From contig JALRKU010000248.1 of assembly GCA_023254755.1 (NCBI GenBank), positions 1 to 14,217 of the forward strand: DNA of 14,217 nucleotides, in the 5' to 3' direction. Positions 7,762-13,361 of the stretch are shown one piece after another. The notes beneath the pieces are model-generated. The model had not been told where the DNA came from. It ran no database searches and saw only the letters and a list, made by a program, of their open reading frames with translations. Every line of letters starts with the position of its first letter. Position 1 is the first letter of the stretch. Made by a program: the position numbers and the translations under genes. The DNA is from Aeromicrobium sp. GTDB lineage: Bacteria > Actinomycetota > Actinomycetes > Propionibacteriales > Nocardioidaceae.

Positions 7762-8205
7762 TCACGGCAGGGTGACGAGCAGCGTCGCGACGAACGTGGT
7801 GGCGCAGATCGCGGTGCGAAGGGCGTGCGAGCGGTTCCACGGACGTTCGAACGCCGCGCGATCGCCGTCGGCCGCCAGAGCGTCGTTCAGGGGCACGTTG
7901 ACCGCCGCCGTCAGCACGACTGCCAGCACCGCCGTGCCCGCAGCGACGAGCGTCTCGGGTCCGCGGTCCCAGGCCAGCAGGGCGCAGCAGGCGACCGGGG
8001 TACCGAGGAACAGCAGCAGGAACACCGGATTGACGATCGCCTCGTTGATGCGGTTCATGGCGTCGGTGAAGGCGGTGTCGTCGAGCCGCCGCAGCGCTGG
8101 CATGACGGCGACGACGAAGCCGAGGTACAGGCCCGACAGCAACCCGCTCAGCACGCGGGCCGTGACGAGCACGACGTCCTGGACCTCGGGCTGGAACGCG
8201 GGCAC
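7762..8205 (-). CDS. DUF1772 (anthrone-oxygenase-like) membrane protein
   Basis: This small membrane protein of 147 residues has four hydrophobic segments (about 10-35, 58-78, 84-104, 129-146). DUF1772 traits are seen: NVPLND (about 103-108) after the third helix and the W-N-R-x-H-x-L-R-T motif (about 122-130) before the last helix. Relatives include fungal anthrone oxygenases, but bacterial members have no settled role. The GTG start at 8205 is the first in-frame start; AGGA lies 8 bp upstream, and the overlapping CAGGAT sits at leaderless spacing, so either initiation mode is possible. The gene lies 39 bp downstream of the spermidine-synthase-like gene and 21 bp upstream of fumC in the same direction. 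Confidence 0.85.
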   Translation of the reverse strand: MPAFQPEVQDVVLVTARVLSGLLSGLYLGFVVAVMPALRRLDDTAFTDAMNRINEAIVNPVFLLLFLGTPVACCALLAWDRGPETLVAAGTAVLAVVLTAAVNVPLNDALAADGDRAAFERPWNRSHALRTAICATTFVATLLVTLP

Positions 8206-8211
8206 GGCACC

Positions 8212-8217
8212 ATCCTG
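8212..8217 (-). promoter_or_regulatory. RBS or leaderless -10 of the DUF1772 gene
   Basis: CAGGAT on the minus strand is 6 bp before the GTG. It can be read as a Shine-Dalgarno core (AGGA) or as a weak TANNNT hexamer. The sequence alone cannot tell which. Confidence 0.3.
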
Positions 8218-8244
8218 GCCGATCCGACGCGGGCGCGGGTCGGC

Positions 8245-8856
8245 TCAGCGTTGGGGGATCGACCCGGTGAGCACCCAGTAGCTCTCGGCACGGCCCTGGA
8301 GGTTCACGGGGATGGCGGTCGCCGTGACGGTCGCGAAGTGGTCGGCGAGGTTCGAGCGGACGGCGGCGCTGTCGGCCATCGACCAGATCGCGAGGTGACC
8401 GGTCGGACGCAGACGCGCGGCGCAGACCCCGACGAAGTCCGCGCCGTACAGGGTGGCGTTGCGGTCGTGGACCAGGAAGTCGGGCCCGTTGTCGACGTCG
8501 AGCAGGATCGCGTCGAGCGACCCGGTCGCCGTGCCGGTCACGACGTCCAGGACGTCCCCGACCACGACCGTCAGGCGCGGGTCGTCCGGCAGATCGACGG
8601 CCTCGACGACCTCGTGGTGCAGCTCGGCGACCACGACCGAGGCGACGTCGCGCGCGAGCAGCTCGCGGGCCGTGAAGCCGAGGCCGAGTCCGCCGACCAG
8701 CACGTCGCGGGCACCGAGGTCGACCACGTGCGACGCGAGGAAGCGCTCCGACGACGTCTCGACGTCGTCCATCACGAACACGCCGTTGACGCGCAGCTCG
8801 TGGCTGCCGTCGTCACGGACCCGCAGCACGACCTCGTCGTCCGGACCGTGCTGCAT
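8245..8856 (-). CDS. Spermidine-synthase-like SAM-fold protein
   Basis: This 203-residue Rossmann-fold protein belongs to the spermidine synthase/methyltransferase clan. The nucleoside-binding loop is GGLGLG (55-60), the acidic residue ending strand 2 is in AELHHEVV (Glu78), Asp101 follows strand 3, and LLDVDNGP (119-125) forms the active-site strand with Asp120/Asp122. It lacks the N-terminal beta-hairpin domain of full-length SpeE (about 280 aa), so polyamine synthesis is not assured; a methyltransferase-type or unassigned role is equally possible. The frame is open far upstream, but that part is a shadow of the next gene. The ATG at 8856 forms TGATG with the upstream stop, indicating coupled translation with the metalloprotein gene before it. 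Confidence 0.82.
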   Translation of the reverse strand: MQHGPDDEVVLRVRDDGSHELRVNGVFVMDDVETSSERFLASHVVDLGARDVLVGGLGLGFTARELLARDVASVVVAELHHEVVEAVDLPDDPRLTVVVGDVLDVVTGTATGSLDAILLDVDNGPDFLVHDRNATLYGADFVGVCAARLRPTGHLAIWSMADSAAVRSNLADHFATVTATAIPVNLQGRAESYWVLTGSIPQR

Positions 8857-9497
8857 CAGAAGGCGCTGATCGAGCGGGGCGCGCGCTGCGGACGGCTCAG
8901 GGCGCGGATGACGTTGACCGTGCCGTGTCGCTCGATCGACAGTGACGAGAGCAGATCGACGACCCGGACGGTCACGGTGTAGGGGAAGGGTGGCGCCTCG
9001 ACCTGCACGCTGCTCGCGAGGCCGTCGCTGTGGACCAGGACCTCCATGGAGCGGGTCACGAGGAAGTCCTCGGTCGCCAGGTTCCACCCCTGCCACGGGA
9101 TGTGGACCCAGTCCGGGTCGCGACGCCGGTCGATGAGACCGGGCAACCGGGCCAGCGCCGCAGCCGACTGCGCCAGCACGGAGATGGGTCCGACCTCGGC
9201 CCGTCGATTGTCGTCCGTGCGGATGCTCACGTTGGCCGGGTCGTCGTGCGCCGACGAGGTCCACTCGGCCCGCTCGTAGTGCTCGAGCAGACCGATGGGC
9301 GGATCCAGCGGGGGTGGGGCGATCAGGGCCCGCACCGTGTGCGCGGCCTGTCGCAGCAGGTGCACCGTGAGGCCACCGACGGACAGGTCCTGACAGGCGC
9401 TCTCGTCGTCCCAGCGGGCCGCGACCTCGGGGCGCCCCGCCAGGCTGTGGGCGAGCAGGAACGCCTCGACCACCCCACCCCGATCGATCGATGCCAC
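8856..9497 (-). CDS. Maleylpyruvate isomerase / DinB-like mycothiol-dependent family protein
   Basis: This 213-residue protein has the helical-bundle MDMPI/DinB plan. The putative metal triad is visible: His46 in LTVHLL at the end of helix 2, and Glu152 with His156 spaced E-x3-H in MEVLVH, matching the His-Glu-His site of mycothiol-dependent maleylpyruvate isomerase. A C-terminal segment rich in beta-type residues (about 165-200) resembles the SCP2-like domain of that family but is short. The family includes mycothiol S-transferases and isomerases; the substrate is unknown. The GTG at 9497 is preferred; an in-frame TTG 12 bases further out lies within the probable promoter. Its last base is shared with the ATG of the spermidine-synthase-like gene, so the two are probably made together. 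Confidence 0.78.
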   Translation of the reverse strand: MASIDRGGVVEAFLLAHSLAGRPEVAARWDDESACQDLSVGGLTVHLLRQAAHTVRALIAPPPLDPPIGLLEHYERAEWTSSAHDDPANVSIRTDDNRRAEVGPISVLAQSAAALARLPGLIDRRRDPDWVHIPWQGWNLATEDFLVTRSMEVLVHSDGLASSVQVEAPPFPYTVTVRVVDLLSSLSIERHGTVNVIRALSRPQRAPRSISAF

Positions 9498-9504
9498 GGG
9501 GGCT

Positions 9505-9510
9505 AGCAAA
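9505..9510 (-). promoter_or_regulatory. Weak candidate -10 for the isomerase-family gene
   Basis: TTTGCT on the minus strand lies 7 bp before the GTG at 9497 in the short divergent gap with the HAD gene. It matches only T1 and T6 of TANNNT, so the call rests mainly on position. Confidence 0.25.
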
Positions 9511-9521
9511 CCACACGGGAC

Positions 9522-9527
9522 TAGGCT
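9522..9527 (+). promoter_or_regulatory. Candidate -10 for a leaderless HAD-phosphatase mRNA
   Basis: TAGGCT is followed by exactly 6 bp and the GTG at 9534, the textbook leaderless arrangement. There is no Shine-Dalgarno sequence. The 36-bp divergent region must hold both this promoter and that of the isomerase-family gene. Confidence 0.55.
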
Positions 9528-9533
9528 CGACCC

Positions 9534-10310
9534 GTGGCGTCACGGGCAGAGGTGGAGTGCTGGCTCACCGACATGGACGGCGTGCTGGTGCACGAGAACC
9601 ATCCGCTGCCGGGCGCGTCCGAGCTGATCCAGCAGTGGACCGACGACGGCACCGAGTTCCTCGTGCTCACCAACAACTCGATCTTCACGCCCCGCGACCT
9701 GGCCGCCCGACTGCGGGCGTCGGGGCTCGACGTCCCCGAGGACCGCATCTGGACCAGCGCCCTCGCGACCGCGGACTTCTGCGCGTCGCAGATCCCTGGT
9801 GGCTCGGCGTTCGTCATCGGCGAGGCCGGAATGACGACGGCGCTGCACGAGGCCGGCTTCGTGATGACCGAGACCGATCCGGACTACGTGGTCGTCGGGG
9901 AGACGCGCAACTACTCCTTCGAGGCGATCACCAAGGCGATCCGGCTGATCGACACGGGTGCGCGGTTCATCGCGACGAACCCCGATCCGACGGGCCCGAG
10001 CGTCGACGGACCGCTCCCCGCGACCGGCGCGATCTCGGCCCTGATCACCAAGGCGACCGGCAAGGATCCGTACGTCGTCGGCAAGCCGAATCCGATGATG
10101 TTCCGTTCCGCGATGAACAAGATCGGCGCGCACAGCGAGAACACCGGCATGATCGGCGACCGGATGGACACCGACATCGTCGCCGGCATCGAGGCAGGTC
10201 TGCACACGGTGCTCGTGCTGACCGGCATCAGCGACCAGCGCGAGATCGAGCGCTACCCGTTCCGCCCCGCCGAGGTGCTCGACGGGGTGCACCAGCTGGT
10301 GCGTCCCTAG
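9534..10310 (+). CDS. HAD-superfamily subclass IIA phosphatase, NagD-like
   Basis: This 258-residue cytoplasmic hydrolase has all four HAD motifs: DMDGVLV with nucleophile Asp13 and acid/base Asp15, TNN (46-48), Lys184 in VGKPNP, and GDRMDTD with metal ligands at 209 and 212-214. The TNN form of motif II and the large cap between motifs II and III mark subclass IIA (NagD, phosphoglycolate and 4-nitrophenyl phosphatases). The likely substrate is a small phosphomonoester such as a nucleotide or sugar phosphate; it cannot be narrowed further. The GTG start matches the -10 spacing and puts the nucleophile at the usual depth. It is divergent from the isomerase-family gene and convergent with modC, whose stop it overlaps at a CTAG. 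Confidence 0.93.
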   Translation: MASRAEVECWLTDMDGVLVHENHPLPGASELIQQWTDDGTEFLVLTNNSIFTPRDLAARLRASGLDVPEDRIWTSALATADFCASQIPGGSAFVIGEAGMTTALHEAGFVMTETDPDYVVVGETRNYSFEAITKAIRLIDTGARFIATNPDPTGPSVDGPLPATGAISALITKATGKDPYVVGKPNPMMFRSAMNKIGAHSENTGMIGDRMDTDIVAGIEAGLHTVLVLTGISDQREIERYPFRPAEVLDGVHQLVRP

Positions 10311-11326
10311 GCGGGATGCAGGGCGACCTCGGTCGCCTTCACCGCCAGCACGACCTCGACGCCGGGAGCGAGGGCCAGATCGGCCACGGCGCTGGGCGTC
10401 ACGTCGGCCGCCACGAGGTCGGTGCGGACCCGGATGCGGTCGCCCAGCGGTTCGAGCGAGCGGACGGTGGCGGGCCAGGTGTTGCGGGGGCTGCCGCCGG
10501 GGGCGCGCAGGTGGACCGCGACGGCGGCGGGGGAGAACACGGCGACCGCTGCGGCACCCTCGGGGATCGGTTCCGACGACTCGCCGACCACGACGAGCGA
10601 CGCCTGCACCGCGCCGTCGTGGAAGAGTCCCCGTACGAGGTTGAGTCCTGCGACGCGGGCCCCGAACGCGCTCCGGGGGCGAGCGAGGACGTCCGTGGTC
10701 GGTCCGGCCTCGACCAGTCGTCCGTCCTCGACCACGACGACGCGGTCGGCGAGCGAGAGGGCGTCGAGCACGTCGTGCGTGACGACGACCGCCGTGCGGT
10801 CGGCGAGGACGTCGCGCAGCAGGTGCCGGATCTCCGGGACGACCGTGACGTCGAGGGCGGCGATCGGCTCGTCGAGGAGCAGGACCTCGGGTTCGGCAGC
10901 CAGCGCCCGGGCGATCGCGACGCGCTGGGCCTGCCCGCCCGACAGCGAGGCCGGTCGGCGGTCGGCGAGGTCGGCCAGACCGACGCGCTCGAGCCACGTG
11001 CGGGCGACCTCGCGGCTGCGGCGTCGGCCGGCCCCGCTGCTGCGCGGGCCGAAGGCCACGTTGTCGAGCACCGACAGATGGGGGAGCAGCAGCGGATCCT
11101 GGGCGAGCAGACCGACGCCGCGGCGGTGGGTCGGCACGGTGGTCACGTCGCGGCCGCCGACGACCACCCGGCCCGGGTCGGCAGGGACCACCCCCGCAGC
11201 GACCTCGAGCACCGTGGACTTGCCCGCACCGTTGGGACCCATGACCGCGACCGTCTCACCCGCCGGCACGGTCAGCTCGAGCTCGACGTCCCGCGCCTCG
11301 ACGCGCAGCGTGATCGACAGGCTCAC
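10307..11326 (-). CDS. modC: Molybdate ABC transporter ATP-binding protein ModC
   Basis: This is the energising subunit of the molybdate importer (339 residues, the usual ModC size). All motifs are canonical: Walker A GPNGAGKST (30-38), Q-loop Gln76, signature LSGGQ (128-132), Walker B VLLLDEP (148-154), and switch His184 in VVVTHD. The C-terminal 70 residues form a TOBE/Mop-type oxyanion-binding domain. The GTG start forms a 4-bp GTGA overlap with the modB stop; the frame extends far upstream only as a modB shadow. The TAG stop shares CTAG with the stop of the convergent HAD gene. It would act as a homodimer on the cytoplasmic face of a ModB dimer. Confidence 0.95.
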   Translation of the reverse strand: MSLSITLRVEARDVELELTVPAGETVAVMGPNGAGKSTVLEVAAGVVPADPGRVVVGGRDVTTVPTHRRGVGLLAQDPLLLPHLSVLDNVAFGPRSSGAGRRRSREVARTWLERVGLADLADRRPASLSGGQAQRVAIARALAAEPEVLLLDEPIAALDVTVVPEIRHLLRDVLADRTAVVVTHDVLDALSLADRVVVVEDGRLVEAGPTTDVLARPRSAFGARVAGLNLVRGLFHDGAVQASLVVVGESSEPIPEGAAAVAVFSPAAVAVHLRAPGGSPRNTWPATVRSLEPLGDRIRVRTDLVAADVTPSAVADLALAPGVEVVLAVKATEVALHPA

Positions 11327-12096
11327 AGCGCACCCCCACGAGGACGCCGGACGAGGGCGATGACGACGACCGCGACGACGACGAGCACCAGCGACAGGGC
11401 GACGGCTGCGTCGGGGTCGGTCTCGCGCTGCAGGTAGATCTCGAGGGGGAGCGTGCGGGTCGTGCCCTGCAGACTGCCGGCGAACGTCAAGGTGGCGCCG
11501 AACTCCCCGAGGGCGCGCGCGAACGACAGGATCGTGGCGGAGGCGAGCCCGGGCAGGACGAGCGGCAGCGTGACGCGCCGCAGCACGGTCGTCGGGCCCG
11601 CCCCGAGGGTCGCAGCGACCGTCTCGTGCCGCGGGTCGGCGGAACGCAGCGTGCCCTCCAGGCTCAGGACGAGGAACGGCAGCGCCACGAACGTCTGCGC
11701 CAGCACCACGGCCGTCGTCGAGAAGGCGATCTGCACGCCGAGGGCCTCGAACGTGCCGCCGAGCAGGCCCCGCCGGCCGAACGTGTACAGCAGCGCGATG
11801 CCACCGACGACGGGCGGCAGGACGAGGGGCAGCAGCACCAGCGAGCGCAGGACCGTCTGCCCCGGGAACTCGGTGCGGGCGAGCACCAACGCCATCGGCA
11901 CGCCCAGCACGACGCACGCGAGGGTCGCGGCAGCCGACGTGCGCAGGCTCAGCACCAGCGCCTCGCGCGACGAGTCCGACGAGACGAGCGTCCAGAAGTC
12001 CGCCCAGTCGACCCGACCGATCATGGCCGCGAGCGGGAGCAGCACCAGCAGCGCACCGAGCGCGGCGGGTGCCAGCACCCAGCGCGGAAGCGTCAC
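11323..12096 (-). CDS. modB: Molybdate ABC transporter permease ModB
   Basis: This is the membrane channel subunit, 257 residues with five to six hydrophobic segments. It contains the strongly ModB-like LVLLPLVLPPVVGGIALLYTFGR block split across the third helix region (about 90-112), the EAA loop (ETVAATLGAGP to VTLP, near 165-185) and FARALGEFGATLTFAG. The start is the GTG at 12096, overlapping the modA stop by 4 bp and giving a short VTLPRW lead into the first helix. It is overlapped in turn by modC. It should form a homodimer that contacts ModA outside and ModC inside. Confidence 0.95.
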   Translation of the reverse strand: MTLPRWVLAPAALGALLVLLPLAAMIGRVDWADFWTLVSSDSSREALVLSLRTSAAATLACVVLGVPMALVLARTEFPGQTVLRSLVLLPLVLPPVVGGIALLYTFGRRGLLGGTFEALGVQIAFSTTAVVLAQTFVALPFLVLSLEGTLRSADPRHETVAATLGAGPTTVLRRVTLPLVLPGLASATILSFARALGEFGATLTFAGSLQGTTRTLPLEIYLQRETDPDAAVALSLVLVVVAVVVIALVRRPRGGAL

Positions 12097-12833
12097 GACG
12101 GCGGTGCCCCGAACCCCGCGTCGGCGAGCACCGCCTGACCGGTCGGGTCGGTCACCAGGTCCACGAACTTCTGCGCGAGACCGGCCTGGGGCGAGTCGGC
12201 GACCGTCGCGATCGGGTAGGTGTTGACGACCTGGGAGGACTCGGGGAGCTCGACGCCGCGAACGGCGTCGCCGGCGGAGCGGACGTCGGTGACGTAGACC
12301 AGGCCCGCGTCGGCCTCGCCGGAGATCACCTTGTTGAGCACGTCGGTCACCGACTGCTCCTCGCTGACCGGTCGGAGGTCGACCCCCGCCGCCTTCTCGA
12401 GCGCCACGGTCGCGCTGCCGCACGGCACGGCGGGCGCGCACACGACGACCTGGGTGCCGGGCCGCGCGAGGTCCTGCAGCGACGTGACTCCGGCGGGGTC
12501 GTCCGGCGGGGTCGCGATCTGCAGCACGTTGGTCGCGAAGTCGACCGGGTCGACGACGAGGTCGCCGGCCTGGTCCATGGTCGTGGTGTCGGCCGCAGCG
12601 AGGACGTCGGCCGGCGCCCCGTTCTGGATCTGAGCCACCAGGTCGGAGCTGCCGGCGAAGCTGAGCTCGACGGTCACTCCCGGGTGGTCGTTCTCGAACT
12701 GGTCCGCCAGCTCGGTGAAGGTGCCCTTGAGCGACGCGGCGGCGAACACCGTCAGCGTCTCGTCGTCAGGATCCGACGAGCAGCCTGCCAGCACCAGCAG
12801 CAGGGCGGCGGCGACGGACGCGGTCCGGAGCAT
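12093..12833 (-). CDS. modA: Molybdate-binding lipoprotein ModA
   Basis: This is a 246-residue extracytoplasmic oxyanion-binding lipoprotein. The signal peptide ends in the lipobox LAGC with Cys18 as lipid anchor. The mature part begins TLTVFAAASLK with ligand Ser34, followed by FAGSSDL (ligand Ser62/63) and GAPADVLAAAD, all diagnostic of ModA. It carries the Cys pair in VVVCAPAVPCG that recurs in actinobacterial members. The ATG at 12833 shares its A with the regulator's stop (TGATG) and has GGAGG 4 bp upstream; the GTG one codon earlier is too close to that site. It would deliver molybdate (or tungstate) to ModBC. Confidence 0.95.
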   Translation of the reverse strand: MLRTASVAAALLLVLAGCSSDPDDETLTVFAAASLKGTFTELADQFENDHPGVTVELSFAGSSDLVAQIQNGAPADVLAAADTTTMDQAGDLVVDPVDFATNVLQIATPPDDPAGVTSLQDLARPGTQVVVCAPAVPCGSATVALEKAAGVDLRPVSEEQSVTDVLNKVISGEADAGLVYVTDVRSAGDAVRGVELPESSQVVNTYPIATVADSPQAGLAQKFVDLVTDPTGQAVLADAGFGAPPS

Positions 12834-13231
12834 CACGCCTCCAGGGTCTCGACGACGACGGTGGTGGACTTCACGACGGCGGCCGCGATCGACCCGGGCT
12901 CGAGGCCGAGCTCGTCGACCGCCTCGCTGCTCATGAGCGAGACGACGCGGAACGGGCCGCACTGCAGCTCGACCTGGGCCATCACGCCGTCGGCCTTGAC
13001 CGACGTCACCAGACCCACGAATCGGTTGCGGGCCGAGGTGCGCGGGTGCTCGCGATCGGGCGGGGCTGCGGCGACGGCCCTCAGGTGGTCGGCGAGGTCG
13101 CGCCCCGACACCGTCAGCCGGCCGGACGCGTCGGGAGTGCCGTCGAGCTCGCCCGACTGCACGAGGCGTCGGACCGTGTCGTCGCTGACCCCGAGGAATC
13201 GAGCAGCGTCGGAGATCCTGATCTGCGGCAT
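12833..13231 (-). CDS. HTH-Mop (molybdate-binding) regulator of the mod operon
   Basis: This 132-residue cytoplasmic protein has two parts. Residues 4-50 form an excisionase/MerR-like helix-turn-helix (IRISDAARFLGVSDDTVRRL, then a wing ending in a DLADHLR helix). Residues 66-130 form a Mop/TOBE domain that binds molybdate oxyanion as an oligomer (NRFVGLVTSVKADGVMAQVE onward). It combines DNA binding and metal sensing in one short chain, analogous to but differently built from ModE (winged helix plus two Mop domains). It is the first gene of the mod operon, and its stop overlaps the modA ATG. A role as a molybdate-responsive autoregulator is inferred; it could also store molybdate. The ATG is supported by a TAGCGT hexamer 6 bp upstream. 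Confidence 0.88.
   Translation of the reverse strand: MPQIRISDAARFLGVSDDTVRRLVQSGELDGTPDASGRLTVSGRDLADHLRAVAAAPPDREHPRTSARNRFVGLVTSVKADGVMAQVELQCGPFRVVSLMSSEAVDELGLEPGSIAAAVVKSTTVVVETLEA
12838..12842 (-). promoter_or_regulatory. Shine-Dalgarno for modA
   Basis: GGAGG on the minus strand is 4 bp before the modA ATG and only 1 bp before the alternative GTG, which favours the ATG. Confidence 0.55.
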
Positions 13232-13237
13232 GAGAGG

Positions 13238-13243
13238 ACGCTA
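13238..13243 (-). promoter_or_regulatory. Candidate -10 of the mod operon (leaderless)
   Basis: TAGCGT on the minus strand ends 6 bp before the ATG at 13231, a full TANNNT match at leaderless spacing. No ribosome binding site is visible. No clear -35 is seen 16-18 bp further up, which may mean the promoter needs help or is weak. Confidence 0.5.
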
Positions 13244-13255
13244 TCAGGCGCAGAT

Positions 13256-13276
13256 GCGGAACGCAGCGCGGAACGC
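13256..13276. repeat. Direct repeat GCGGAACGC x2 upstream of the mod operon
   Basis: GCGGAACGC occurs at 13256-13264 and again at 13268-13276, a 12-bp period with 3 bp between copies. The pair lies 25-45 bp upstream of the regulator ATG, that is, at or upstream of the expected -35 region. It is a candidate binding site for the HTH-Mop protein; MerR-like HTH domains do not always use dyads. Function is inferred. Confidence 0.4.
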
Positions 13277-13303
13277 GGTGTGGTCCACCCCACCCGGCAT
13301 CTA

Positions 13304-13318
13304 GTTGCACGCGACAAC
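13304..13318. promoter_or_regulatory. Operator-like dyad 1, GTTG-N7-CAAC
   Basis: GTTGCACGCGACAAC has 4-bp inverted arms and lies over the candidate -35 (TTGCAC, 13305-13310) of the MFS gene. Its arms, length and flanking bases (A before, CA after) match dyad 2 downstream. Confidence 0.5.
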
Positions 13319-13333
13319 CACATGACATAAAGT
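13305..13333 (+). promoter_or_regulatory. Candidate promoter of the MFS exporter gene
   Basis: TTGCAC (13305-13310), a 17-bp spacer and TAAAGT (13328-13333) form the best promoter in the 130-bp gap. Transcription would begin near 13340, giving a leader of about 22 bases before the GTG at 13362. Both hexamers are overlapped by operator-like dyads, suggesting repression. Confidence 0.5.
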
Positions 13334-13346
13334 TGACGCAGTCAAC
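13332..13346. promoter_or_regulatory. Operator-like perfect palindrome 2
   Basis: GTTGACGCAGTCAAC is a perfect inverted repeat with 6-bp arms and a 3-bp centre. It overlaps the end of the -10 and covers the expected transcription start. It shares GTTG-N7-CAAC with dyad 1, and the centres are 28 bp apart. A TetR- or MarR-type repressor is the likely binder, not encoded in the window. Confidence 0.6.
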
Positions 13347-13361
13347 CAAAGTGCCCCAGCA

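Noticed and set aside
6178..8982. A very long open frame (934 codons) on the plus strand across fumC, the DUF1772 gene and the SpeE-like gene
   Set aside because: It is antisense to clear genes on the minus strand, its translation is low-complexity Arg/Asp/Gly-rich with no motif, and it arises from GC-biased third positions.
8245..9543. A fused 432-residue protein ending in the SpeE-like domain, or a frameshift joining it to the isomerase-family gene
   Set aside because: The upstream part is the wrong frame of the isomerase-family gene. The TGATG junction explains two separate coupled proteins without any sequence error.
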